Position numbers and translations under genes: made by a program
Notes under the pieces: generated by a model
The model's database searches: none
Seen by the model: the letters and a program-made list of their open reading frames with translations, nothing else
What the model was told of the DNA's origin: nothing
Shown here: positions 25,824 to 34,008 of the stretch, piece by piece
Layout of the letters: the number at the start of each line of letters is the position of its first letter
How positions within the stretch are numbered: position 1 is the first letter of the stretch
Source: Deltaproteobacteria bacterium
Lineage (GTDB): Bacteria; Myxococcota; B64-G9
DNA: 61,791 nt
Reading direction: 5' to 3'
Assembly: GCA_019307065.1 (NCBI GenBank)
Contig: JAFDKH010000037.1
Coordinates: 1-61,791, forward strand

Positions 25824-28547
25824 ATGATTGGAATCACCTCCTTTGGCGGCTACATTCCCAGACTACGCATTGAACGCATGACCATCTATCAGAGTATGGG
25901 TTGGTACATGCCGGCTACCGTCATGGTTGCCCAGGGTGAGCGGTCTTTCTGTAACTGGGATGAGGACACCCTTACTATGGCTGTTGCTGCTTCGCGAGAC
26001 TGCTTGATTGGAGTGGACAAACAAGCAGTCGATGGTCTCTATCTCGGTTCTACGACCTTACCCTTCGACGACCGGCAGAATGCCGGGATTGTCAAGAACG
26101 CCCTCAATCTCAGAGACGATGTGGTTACCAACGACTTCAGCTCTGCCTTGAAATCCGGGACAAGCGCACTAGTAGCCGCTCTTTCGGCGGTAGGTTCCGG
26201 CGACCGCAAGCAGATTCTGGTAACTGCCTCTGACAAACGCGAGACAAAAGCAGCCGGCTTCTACGAAATGTGGTTCGGTGATGGGGCGGCCTCGGTTCTG
26301 GTAGGCGACAAAGACGTGATCGCCGAGTTCATCGGCAGCCATTCGGTCTCATATGATTTTGTCGACCACTATCGCGGCGCGGGCAAACGCTTTGACTACA
26401 CCTGGGAAGAACGCTGGGTCAGGGACGAGGGTTATTCCAAGATTATCCCCGAGGCTGTCACGGCTCTGATGGAGAAGCTCAAGATCAGCATGGCTGATGT
26501 CGATAAGCTCGTGTTTCCTTGTTTCTTCAAAGCTGAGCACCGCAAGATTGCCAAGAAACTTGGGGCTGAGCCCGAGCAAGTCGTTGATAACCTGCACGAG
26601 GTTTGTGGTGAAACCGGCTCAGCCCACCCACTGGTGATGCTGGCGAATACCCTCCAAAAGGCCCAGCCCGGCGATCGTATTTTGCTGGCCGGTTTTGGCC
26701 AGGGTTGTGATGTCCTGTATTTCAAAGTTACCGACAAGATCAAAGACCTGCCGAAACGCACTGGTATCCATGGTTCGCTTGAGAATAAAAAATTAGTTTC
26801 CAACTACACGAAGTTTCTCCAGTTTCGTAACTTGATTGAGACCGAAACCGGAATCCGGGCCGAGGCCCCGACCCAGACTGCGATGACTGTCCTCTGGCGT
26901 GATCGCAAGATGCTCTTTGGCCTGGTCGGCGGTAAATGCACAAAATGCAATACGCCCCAGTTTCCCAAGATGGATATCTGCGTAAACCCCAAGTGCAAAG
27001 CCCATCACACTCAAGAGGATTACGAGTTCGCCGATATTCCCGCAGCCGTAAAAACGTTTACCGGAGACTATCTGGCGGTTTCAGTGGATCCGCCGACGCT
27101 TTACGGAATGATTCAATTCGAAGGCGGCGGCCGGATGCTGGCTGATTTCAGTGATTGCGAACTCGACAATGTCTTTGTCGGCCAGCCGGTCAGCCTTTCG
27201 TTTAGAAAGCGTTATTCCGACGAAGAAAGAGGTTTCTCGGGGTATTTCTGGAAAGCAGTACCTTTGCCTGGAACCAAGCCGCAAAAAGCCGCCAGCGGCG
27301 GAATTCGGCTCGACGGCCAGGTGGCGATTGTTACCGGGGCCGGTGGGGGACTGGGCCGGACCTACGCGCTCGAGCTGGCCAAACGCGGGGCCAAGCTGGT
27401 AATCAACGATTTGGGTGGCACCCGCGACGGCAGCGGCGATTCGTCCGGGCCGGCCGATAAAGTGGTCGATGAAATCAAGGCTGCCGGAGGCGAAGCCGTT
27501 GCGAGTTATGCCAGCGTTGCTACGATTGAGGGTGGCCAGCAGATAATCGATACGGCCATCGAAGCCTTTGGTCGCCTGGATATCCTGATTAACAACGCCG
27601 GTATCCTGAGAGACAAGACCTTACTCAAAATGGAAAGCCAGGATTTCGAGCAGGTCCTGGCGGTCCATCTGCGAGCCGGCTACAACCTGACCCGACCGGC
27701 TTTTTTGAAAATGAAAGAGGGCGGCAACGGCCGGGTTATCATGACTACTTCGGCCGCAGGGCTCTACGGCAATTTCGGTCAGACCAACTATTCGGCGGCC
27801 AAGTTGGGGCTGGTTGGTTTCATGAACACGATGAAACTCGAAGGGCAGAAGTACAACATCATGGTCAACACGATCGCCCCGATCGCCAAGACCAGGCTGA
27901 CCGAGGAGTTGCTGCCGCCTGATTTGGCCGACAAACTCATTCCCGAGGCAGTTGCTCCGCTGGTTGTTTATTTGTGTTCGGACAGCTGTAAAGAAACCGG
28001 CATGATATTCAATGCCGGGATGGGATATTTCAACCGAGCCGCAATCGTGCAGGGCAAAGGCACATTCGTCGGAGACGGTCAGGTGCCGACCCCGGAACAG
28101 ATCATGCAGAACTGGGATGCAATCAACGATATCTCCGGAGCCGAGGAGTTTGTCGATGCCATGGCGGCTTTGGGGCCGATGGTAACCGGGGAAGCCCCTG
28201 AAACACCTGCGCCTCAAGCTCAAAGCGGACCACAGGTCAAGGATGTATTCGCCAAGATGCCGGAGGCCTTCCAGGCCGACAAGGCCGGTGGAGTCGATGT
28301 CGTCTTTCAGTATTCGATCTCGGGTGGCACAGGCGGTGATTGGTACGTAATCATCAAAGATGCCGCCTGTACGGTCGAAGCCGGTCTGCACGAGAAGCCG
28401 ACGACCACGATCAAGATGTCGGCCGACGACTTCCTGGCAATGATCGGCGGCAAGCTGAATGCCATGCAGGCCTATACAACCGGCAAGCTCAAGATCGAAG
28501 GCGACCTGATGAAGTCTCAATTGATTGAGAAGTTGTTCAAATTCTAA
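25824..28547 (+). CDS. fusion of HMG-CoA-synthase-like, DUF35, SDR and SCP2 domains
   Basis: A 907-residue protein with four parts. Residues 1-360 match the thiolase-fold HMG-CoA synthase/ketoacyl synthase III family (MWFGDGAASVLVG, GETGSAHPLVMLAN, LLAGFGQGCDVLYF). At the place of the catalytic Cys (ACKAGT in archaeal enzymes) the sequence reads ALKSGT, giving Leu at 109, and the usual catalytic His site appears to be Pro 232; I aligned these by eye. Residues 365-490 are a DUF35 zinc-ribbon/OB domain with C372-x2-C375-x10-C386-x4-C391. Residues 494-795 are an SDR with Y656-x3-K660. Residues 805-907 are SCP2. DUF35 proteins act as docking or acyl-CoA-binding partners of thiolases. The SDR-SCP2 half closely resembles that of the gene before it. 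A thiolase gene follows directly. Confidence 0.85.
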   Translation: MIGITSFGGYIPRLRIERMTIYQSMGWYMPATVMVAQGERSFCNWDEDTLTMAVAASRDCLIGVDKQAVDGLYLGSTTLPFDDRQNAGIVKNALNLRDDVVTNDFSSALKSGTSALVAALSAVGSGDRKQILVTASDKRETKAAGFYEMWFGDGAASVLVGDKDVIAEFIGSHSVSYDFVDHYRGAGKRFDYTWEERWVRDEGYSKIIPEAVTALMEKLKISMADVDKLVFPCFFKAEHRKIAKKLGAEPEQVVDNLHEVCGETGSAHPLVMLANTLQKAQPGDRILLAGFGQGCDVLYFKVTDKIKDLPKRTGIHGSLENKKLVSNYTKFLQFRNLIETETGIRAEAPTQTAMTVLWRDRKMLFGLVGGKCTKCNTPQFPKMDICVNPKCKAHHTQEDYEFADIPAAVKTFTGDYLAVSVDPPTLYGMIQFEGGGRMLADFSDCELDNVFVGQPVSLSFRKRYSDEERGFSGYFWKAVPLPGTKPQKAASGGIRLDGQVAIVTGAGGGLGRTYALELAKRGAKLVINDLGGTRDGSGDSSGPADKVVDEIKAAGGEAVASYASVATIEGGQQIIDTAIEAFGRLDILINNAGILRDKTLLKMESQDFEQVLAVHLRAGYNLTRPAFLKMKEGGNGRVIMTTSAAGLYGNFGQTNYSAAKLGLVGFMNTMKLEGQKYNIMVNTIAPIAKTRLTEELLPPDLADKLIPEAVAPLVVYLCSDSCKETGMIFNAGMGYFNRAAIVQGKGTFVGDGQVPTPEQIMQNWDAINDISGAEEFVDAMAALGPMVTGEAPETPAPQAQSGPQVKDVFAKMPEAFQADKAGGVDVVFQYSISGGTGGDWYVIIKDAACTVEAGLHEKPTTTIKMSADDFLAMIGGKLNAMQAYTTGKLKIEGDLMKSQLIEKLFKF

Positions 28548-28557
28548 GGGAGATAAC

Positions 28558-29766
28558 ATGGCCACGGGAATCAGAGACAAGGTGGCGATTATTGGAATGG
28601 GCTGCAGCCGCTTTGGAGAGCGCTGGGACATGAGTGCTGAAGGGTTGATGGTCGAGGCTTTCGAAGAGTGCCTGCAAGACGCGGGACTCGGACGCGACGA
28701 CATTCAGGCTGCCTGGTTGGGCACTTGCATGGACGAAGTCAACGTCGGCAAAAGCGCCTTGCCGCTGTCACGCGCCCTGCGCCTGCCGTTTATTCCGGTT
28801 ACGCGCGTCGAGAACTATTGTGCCAGCGGGACTGAAGCTTTTCGCGGGGCTGTCTATGCCGTGGCTTCCGGGGCCTATGATATCTGTCTGGCTCAGGGAG
28901 TTGAAAAGCTGAAAGATACCGGTTATGGCGGCTTGCCCAATCCTGGTTCGGGAGCCGGCGCATTGAACTGGCTCTGGTTTCCAAATATGTCCGCGCCGGG
29001 AGCTTTTGCCCAGTTGGCCAGCGCCTACGGGGCCAAGTACAACATTCCCGATGAGACGCTGAAGCGGGCCATGGCGCATGTTTCATCCAAGAGTCACGCC
29101 AATGGCTTACTCAATCCCAAGGCCCACCTTAAAAAGGCTATTACGGTCGAACAGGTCATGGCCGCCCCGATTATCGCCCATCCGCTGGGATTGTTCGATT
29201 GCTGTGGAGTCAGCGATGGTTCGGCCTGCGCTATTGTCACCACGGTGGAAAAGGCCCAAGAGCTTGGCAAGCAAGGCCTCATTTCGGTCAAGGCTCTGCA
29301 GTTGGCCCTTTCGAGCGGTGAGGAAATGGGCTTCGATGACTGGGACGGAGACCATTTCGCAACTACCGATCACTGCAGCCTGCGAGCCTACGAAGAAGCC
29401 GGGATTAAAAACCCGCGCGAAGAGATCAGCATGATGGAACTACACGACTGCTTCTCGATTACCGAGCTGGTAACCTACGAAGACCTGCATATCTCAAAGC
29501 GCGGCGAAGCCGTCAAGGATGTGCTTAATGGTTTCTACGATCGTGACGGGGGTGTACCGGCTCAAATCGACGGCGGATTGAAATGCTTCGGCCACCCGAT
29601 CGGAGCTTCCGGGCTGCGTATGCTTTACGAAATGTATCTGCAGTTGCAGGGCCGGGCCGGCGAACGTCAGCTCGATAACCCCAAGTACGGCCTGACTCAC
29701 AACCTGGGCGGTTTTCCTTTCATGAATGTTTGTTCGATTGCCATTATCGGTAAATACGAAAACTAG
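28558..29766 (+). CDS. SCP-x-type thiolase
   Basis: A 402-residue thiolase-fold enzyme expected to cleave 3-ketoacyl-CoA with CoA. The nucleophilic Cys is C88 in VENYCASGTEAF. ELHDCFSITEL carries the HDCF signature of the SCP-x/lipid-transfer thiolase group, and H346 lies in KCFGHPIGASG. An ATG at 28558, not an upstream in-frame start inside the previous gene, is chosen because AAGGGAGA stands before it. This group pairs with DUF35 partners in archaea and in aromatic or steroid side-chain degraders. The DUF35 domain here sits in the preceding fusion, so a thiolase-DUF35 complex is a reasonable inference. Confidence 0.9.
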   Translation: MATGIRDKVAIIGMGCSRFGERWDMSAEGLMVEAFEECLQDAGLGRDDIQAAWLGTCMDEVNVGKSALPLSRALRLPFIPVTRVENYCASGTEAFRGAVYAVASGAYDICLAQGVEKLKDTGYGGLPNPGSGAGALNWLWFPNMSAPGAFAQLASAYGAKYNIPDETLKRAMAHVSSKSHANGLLNPKAHLKKAITVEQVMAAPIIAHPLGLFDCCGVSDGSACAIVTTVEKAQELGKQGLISVKALQLALSSGEEMGFDDWDGDHFATTDHCSLRAYEEAGIKNPREEISMMELHDCFSITELVTYEDLHISKRGEAVKDVLNGFYDRDGGVPAQIDGGLKCFGHPIGASGLRMLYEMYLQLQGRAGERQLDNPKYGLTHNLGGFPFMNVCSIAIIGKYEN

Positions 29767-29787
29767 TCAGCGAGTTGGTAAGTTCAG

Positions 29788-30117
29788 ATGCTTCAAATCA
29801 AGGTCAACATGAATTCGACTGTTGAAGACGTGCTGGCTTTTAAAACCTGCTGTAATCTCAAGATGGATGACCAGAACCTGGAAATCCTGGTTACCAATAA
29901 CGGCCCAAGTCCCGTCGAAGTCCAAAGTTATTTTGACCTCGAAGGCGATCAGGAGACCCGGCGCATCAATAATCTCATGCCGCAACCGCACCAAGTAATC
30001 GCGCCCGGCCAGGTCAAGGCCTTTTATTGCCAACTGGATGAAAGTAGCTTTAAAACCGCCAGGCGAATCGTCATGTTCGACAAAAACGGCCAGAGATATC
30101 CAGTCGAAATCAACTGA
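29788..30117 (+). CDS. small conserved-looking protein after the thiolase, unknown
   Basis: A 109-residue protein that I do not recognise. It has no signal peptide or membrane segment, one CC pair at residues 21-22 and a beta-rich look (NLEILVTNNGPSPVEVQSYF). That strand pattern is like an immunoglobulin-type sandwich with a typical NNGPSPV turn. It starts 21 bases after the thiolase stop with no other gene between, so it probably belongs to the acyl-CoA cluster. The ribosome-binding site is weak. Confidence 0.6.
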   Translation: MLQIKVNMNSTVEDVLAFKTCCNLKMDDQNLEILVTNNGPSPVEVQSYFDLEGDQETRRINNLMPQPHQVIAPGQVKAFYCQLDESSFKTARRIVMFDKNGQRYPVEIN

Positions 30118-30148
30118 GCCATAGCTTTTCAGCCAGGGGAAAGATTGA

Positions 30149-31081
30149 ATGGAAAAGAACTTCGTCTTGATTCTGACAGCCTGCCTGACCATCAGCGGCT
30201 GGGCCAGGGCCGAAACAACTCAGAAGCCCCCTGAAGAGAAAAAACTGGTCGGGACGAAAGTTGTTATGCTGGGTTGTGGCACGCCGATTGCCGATCCGGC
30301 GCGATCTGGTCCGTCGCTGGCTATTCTGGTGAACGACTCTTCGTACATCGTCGACTTCGGGCCGGGTGTCGTCCGCCGGGCATCGGCCGCCTATGCCAAA
30401 GGCTACCTGGCCCTGGGGATGGAGAAATTGAACCGGGTTTTTGTTACTCATTTGCACTCGGATCACACCGCCGGGTTTCCTGACTTGATTCTGACTCCCT
30501 GGGTCTTGGGACGGAGCGACCCCATCGAAGTATACGGTCCAGCGGGCATCAAGGCCATGAGTGAGAATATCCTCAAGGCCTACCAGGAAGATATCCAGGT
30601 TCGTCTGCATGGCAACCAACCGGCGACTGCCAACGGATATAAAGTCATCGCTCACGAAATCGGTCCGGGAGTCGTCTACCGCGATAAGAATGTCAAAGTT
30701 ACCGCTTTTGCAGTCAAACACGGGGCCTGGAAGAAAGCCTTCGGCTACAAGTTTGAAACCGCCGATCGCAGCATTGTCATCTCAGGTGATACTACACCCC
30801 TGCAGGTCATCGTCGAACAATGCAACGGCTGCGATTTGTTGATTCATGAGGTTTACTCAAAAGCCGGCTTCGATCGCCGGGCCAAAAACTGGCAGGAGTA
30901 TCATGCCGTCTCGCATACCTCAGGTATAGAACTAGGCCGGATAGCTGCAAAAGCCAAGCCGCGGCATTTGGTTTTGTACCATCAATTGTTATGGGGTTCC
31001 TCTGTCGAAGATTTACTTGGCGAGGTTCGACAAAACTTCAAGGGCAAAGTGTCCTACGCCAACGACCTGGATGTTTTTTAG
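30149..31081 (+). CDS. exported metallo-beta-lactamase-fold hydrolase (RNase Z/arylsulfatase-like)
   Basis: A 310-residue hydrolase with an N-terminal signal peptide ending in ARA near residue 22. Metal-binding motifs are HLHSDHTAGF (HxHxDH), SGDTTP and a late His. Its layout, with MLGCGTP at the start and YNxSGP-like PSLAILVND, matches the RNase Z-like/arylsulfatase branch of the superfamily. Because it is exported, tRNA processing is excluded; a periplasmic esterase, sulfatase or lactonase role is likelier. The substrate is unknown. It sits 31 bases after the small gene. Confidence 0.82.
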   Translation: MEKNFVLILTACLTISGWARAETTQKPPEEKKLVGTKVVMLGCGTPIADPARSGPSLAILVNDSSYIVDFGPGVVRRASAAYAKGYLALGMEKLNRVFVTHLHSDHTAGFPDLILTPWVLGRSDPIEVYGPAGIKAMSENILKAYQEDIQVRLHGNQPATANGYKVIAHEIGPGVVYRDKNVKVTAFAVKHGAWKKAFGYKFETADRSIVISGDTTPLQVIVEQCNGCDLLIHEVYSKAGFDRRAKNWQEYHAVSHTSGIELGRIAAKAKPRHLVLYHQLLWGSSVEDLLGEVRQNFKGKVSYANDLDVF

Positions 31082-31227
31082 GATTCCTAACAGATGGGGT
31101 CGGGTCTTGACACTTGACACTTACGGTGAATTCTCTATCGCCCGCTCAGAGCCGAGCATATTTTGATGTATTTTGCAAAACAGTAGTTATCTTAAGAGGT
31201 TGTACAATCTACCCGACTGCATCAACT

Positions 31228-31259
31228 AAATTCGAACAATTCGAACACTGTTCGAATTT
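31228..31259. promoter_or_regulatory. palindromic operator-like site upstream of the toxin-antitoxin pair
   Basis: Three TTCGAACA half-sites occur here. AAATTCGAACA at 31228-31238 is the exact inverse of TGTTCGAATTT at 31249-31259, and an inner ATTCGAACA-C-TGTTCGAAT palindrome spans 31239-31257. A TACAAT (-10-like) lies at 31203-31208, so a protein bound here would sit just downstream of the start site. BrnA-type antitoxins autoregulate their operons, making BrnA the prime candidate binder. Confidence 0.5.
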
Positions 31260-31323
31260 GATAAAACCCAAAAGCCTGAGCCTGTTCAGCAATGAGAAAT
31301 GGCTTGATCTTTGTGGGTGATAT

Positions 31324-31629
31324 ATGTACATTGTAAATATGGGAGAAGTTCGGTTTGAGTGGGATCAGGCCAAGAGTCGAAAAAACAAGAGCAAGCACGG
31401 CGTATCATTCGAGGAGGCACAGACCGTTTTCCTTGACGAGAATGCCATCCGATTCTTCGACCCGGACCACTCGGATGATGAGGATCGTTTTTTGATGCTG
31501 GGCACCAGCTTTCAGTTGCGCGTTCTTGTTGTATGCCACTGCTTTCGGGTGAACGATGATGTGATCCGAATTATTTCCGCTCGTAAAGCAAATCGAAAGG
31601 AAGATGCTGCCTATTGGGCATGGAGATGA
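31324..31629 (+). CDS. brnT: BrnT-family toxin
   Basis: A 101-residue toxin of the BrnT (DUF497) family, a RelE-like ribonuclease that stops translation. The family signature is clear: FEWDQAKSRKNKSKHGVSFEEA at the start in outline (FEWD, NxxKHGVSFEEA), DPDHSDDEDRF in the middle and IRIISARKANRKE at the end, where the Arg/Lys/Glu residues are catalytic in known members. A second ATG at 31339 starts closer to the family norm. The antitoxin gene begins 4 bases after the stop. Confidence 0.88.
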   Translation: MYIVNMGEVRFEWDQAKSRKNKSKHGVSFEEAQTVFLDENAIRFFDPDHSDDEDRFLMLGTSFQLRVLVVCHCFRVNDDVIRIISARKANRKEDAAYWAWR

Positions 31630-31633
31630 TACC

Positions 31634-31852
31634 ATGAGGAAAGAATACGATTTTGAAAACATGAAGGGCCGGCGAAACCCCTATACCAAGCGACTCAAGC
31701 AACCCATCACGATTCGCCTGGACAAAGCGACAATTGCCTACTTCAAAGCGCTTGCGGACGAACTTGGGATGCCCTATCAGAATCTGATTAATCTCTACTT
31801 AAGGGATTGCGCGTTGAACAATAAAAAGCTGAAGCTGAAGTGGGCATCATGA
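31634..31852 (+). CDS. brnA: BrnA-family antitoxin
   Basis: A 72-residue antitoxin. It opens with the toxin-binding stretch (YDFENMKGRRNPY) and ends with a ribbon-helix-helix DNA-binding domain (ITIRLDKATIAYFKAL, GMPYQNLINLYLRDCA), exactly as in BrnA. It neutralises BrnT and is expected to repress the operon, possibly via the palindromes upstream. The ATG at 31634 fits both the family start and the 4-base gap from brnT. Confidence 0.87.
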   Translation: MRKEYDFENMKGRRNPYTKRLKQPITIRLDKATIAYFKALADELGMPYQNLINLYLRDCALNNKKLKLKWAS

Positions 31853-31906
31853 GTGGTGGGCGAATCGTCATATTTTGCACTCGAATCAATTTTGAGGAGT
31901 GGATTT

Positions 31907-32731
31907 ATGCCGCTATCACAAATTGTACAGAGAGTACCGCCGGTTTATGAAAAACCGCCCCCGTTTTTAGCCCGCTGGTTTCCTCCGGTCGGTCCGCCAT
32001 CTTTGAGCCAGGTAGAAACCGAGGGGACCGCGGTGGTCTCGGTTCCGGGTCGTTATTGCATGACTCACCTGGTCGAAGGGCCCGAGAGCCTGGTGCTGGT
32101 GGATGTCGGATCGGTGGCCGACATCCCGCGGATAGAGGCGGCCGTTGACTGGCTGGGCAAACCGGTCAGCCTGATTATTCCCAGTCATCTTCATTTCGAT
32201 CACATCATGGGTATCGAGGCCGCCGCCAAGCACTTCGATGCCAAAATCGCGCTCTCTCAGGTTGCGCATACTTTCGTGTCCAACGGTAAACGTTTGCGAT
32301 TCGTCCGTGGACTGTCGTTTCCCACAGCGGTACGAGTATGGGTGTGGCAGGGCGCGCCGTTTTTTGCAGCCGAAGACATGCCCGGAGGTTTCCGCTTCGG
32401 CTTTCCCTGGAGCCGCAACCCTTTCGGGGCACTCGATAATCGTGTTCTGAGAGACGGCCAGGCGGTCCCAGGTCTGGATGGCTGGTTGCTGTTAGAGACG
32501 CCCGGGCATGCCGACGACGCCGTTTGTTTGTACAACCCGGCCGGGGGCCTGCTGATAGCCGGGGATACCGTGCGCAACTATCAAGGCGGCGAATGGAACG
32601 AGATCATGACCGATCCGGCTGCCTATGAAAATACGATTGCTCGTCTGGAAGCGCTCGATGTTCAAGCGGTCTTTCCCGGGCACGGTCCGGTTCTGGTTGG
32701 TCAAGGAATAATGCAGCGCTTACATTTTTAA
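31907..32731 (+). CDS. metallo-beta-lactamase-fold hydrolase
   Basis: A 274-residue cytosolic hydrolase. Metal motifs are SHLHFDHIMG (HxHxDH), TPGHADDAV and AGDTVRN, with a terminal FPGHGPV, giving the full set expected for the glyoxalase II-like/general MBL hydrolase branch. The start at 31907 has GAGGAG seven bases upstream; a GTG at 31853 adds an unlikely 18 residues. The substrate is unknown. Confidence 0.85.
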   Translation: MPLSQIVQRVPPVYEKPPPFLARWFPPVGPPSLSQVETEGTAVVSVPGRYCMTHLVEGPESLVLVDVGSVADIPRIEAAVDWLGKPVSLIIPSHLHFDHIMGIEAAAKHFDAKIALSQVAHTFVSNGKRLRFVRGLSFPTAVRVWVWQGAPFFAAEDMPGGFRFGFPWSRNPFGALDNRVLRDGQAVPGLDGWLLLETPGHADDAVCLYNPAGGLLIAGDTVRNYQGGEWNEIMTDPAAYENTIARLEALDVQAVFPGHGPVLVGQGIMQRLHF

Positions 32732-32759
32732 TTTGAGTATTATTCGACTCAACTCGTGG

Positions 32760-32860
32760 CCGTCTCAAAACTGTCGTTTTGATATGGCCACCGAGAGAAG
32801 CTGGTAGGGGTTTCAGTGCGCAATATGGTTTGTTTTTTGAGAAAGCTGATTTTGAGACGG
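32760..32860. repeat. about 100-bp element bounded by 11-bp inverted repeats
   Basis: CCGTCTCAAAA at 32760-32770 is matched by its exact reverse complement TTTTGAGACGG at 32850-32860, between two converging genes. The interior is not coding. It may be a small mobile element (MITE-like) or a bidirectional termination structure. A related arm (CCATCTCAAAA next to TTGAGACG) occurs near 14584. Confidence 0.4.
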
Positions 32861-32863
32861 AAA

Positions 32864-33973
32864 CTAACTCGAAACATTGAGCATCGAAATGTATTCCTCG
32901 GCAGCTAATGGTGCAATGGCCGCTAAAGCCAGGTTTTCTTCAACGTGTTCGGGTTGCTTCATTCCGACCAGGGCGCTTATAAAACCGGGCGATGAGCGTG
33001 TGAACTGCAGGCCGCGCTGGGCGTCTGAAAGACCCTGGCCCAGGCCCTGAGACAACGGGTCGGGGATCTGACCGATTATCTGTGCCTGACAAATTGAAGC
33101 CGAGGAAACTACCTGCAGGCCGAGCAATCTGGCGGCTTCGAGTACCGGGACGGCTTCGTCGCCGGATTGCTGGGTAGCCATCAGGGCCTCCATCATCGCC
33201 AGATTGAACGGTAGCTGCACGTAATGGAAATGATCTTCACGTGAACCGGCGGCTTCTTTAGCCAATTCCTTGACCGCGAAGAGGTCGATATGTTCCTTAG
33301 TCCCGGCCGGAGTCCGAAGCGCATTCCAGGTTGCCAGGCCGTAGCTTTTGATCTTTCCCTGGGAGGTGGCTGCCTCGAGAACCTCAAAGGCCTTGAATAG
33401 ACGCTCCTGGAATAGTTTAGGTTCGATCTCGCTGAGTTGGGTCTCGGGGTTGTGAACATAGTAGACGTCTATGCAGTCGACGCCCAAATTAGCAAGGCTG
33501 CACTCGAGCTGATGATACAAGTAACTGGGGTGCAGACAATGAATGCCGGCAGCCAGATCGGTTTTTTTGATTTCGTACTCCTTGTTCTTGACATATTCTT
33601 TTTCGAACCAGGCCACCGGATTTGTAGGCTCGGGAAGATAGCCGCCCTTGGAACACAACACAATCTCATCACGCGCGAAATCGCCGGATTCAATCAATTT
33701 AGCTAGTGCTTTGGCAATTGACTTTTCGGCCCGTTCCGCGCGGTAGTTGATCGCCGTGTCTATCAGGTTGATACCGCCCCTGACTGATTCGAAGACGGCC
33801 TGGCTGACCAGCTTGTCGGTCTGGTCATCGAGTTCACCAAGATAAGTGCCAATCCCGATCGAACTCAGGGTCAGGCAGGCTCCCTGGCGAAAGTGATCTT
33901 TGCCGACCTTGGTCGCCAGGCGCTCCCGGTAACGATCGGTTCCCTCAGCCGTGGCGTAGCCTGAGATGGACAT
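32864..33973 (-). CDS. aldo/keto reductase
   Basis: A 369-residue NADPH-dependent oxidoreductase of the aldo/keto reductase fold. The catalytic tetrad is readable: Asp in NLIDTAINY, Tyr in the same stretch, Lys in VLCSKGG and His in VYYVHNPE. Late SSASICQAQIIGQIPD and LVGMKQPEHVEEN match the cofactor-binding end of the family. AGGAGG precedes the ATG. It lies 35 bases after the enoyl-CoA hydratase gene and is probably the last gene of the beta-oxidation operon, so a carbonyl side product or ketone intermediate is a plausible but unproven substrate. Confidence 0.88.
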   Translation of the reverse strand: MSISGYATAEGTDRYRERLATKVGKDHFRQGACLTLSSIGIGTYLGELDDQTDKLVSQAVFESVRGGINLIDTAINYRAERAEKSIAKALAKLIESGDFARDEIVLCSKGGYLPEPTNPVAWFEKEYVKNKEYEIKKTDLAAGIHCLHPSYLYHQLECSLANLGVDCIDVYYVHNPETQLSEIEPKLFQERLFKAFEVLEAATSQGKIKSYGLATWNALRTPAGTKEHIDLFAVKELAKEAAGSREDHFHYVQLPFNLAMMEALMATQQSGDEAVPVLEAARLLGLQVVSSASICQAQIIGQIPDPLSQGLGQGLSDAQRGLQFTRSSPGFISALVGMKQPEHVEENLALAAIAPLAAEEYISMLNVSS

Positions 33974-34008
33974 GTTCCCCTCCTGTTCGGGCGGGATTCA
34001 GATTGAGT

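Noticed and set aside
27621..28703. A 360-codon minus-strand open frame opposite the DUF35 fusion
   Set aside because: An antisense shadow of the SDR-SCP2 coding sequence; no ribosome-binding site or recognisable motif.
31239..31257. LexA (SOS) box reading of the CGAAC-GTTCG palindrome
   Set aside because: The spacer is one base shorter than the Gram-positive consensus and it sits before a self-regulating toxin-antitoxin pair, so BrnA is the better candidate.
31114..31320. Short plus-strand frame just before brnT
   Set aside because: Contains the palindromic operator, has no ribosome-binding site and no domain; treated as non-coding.
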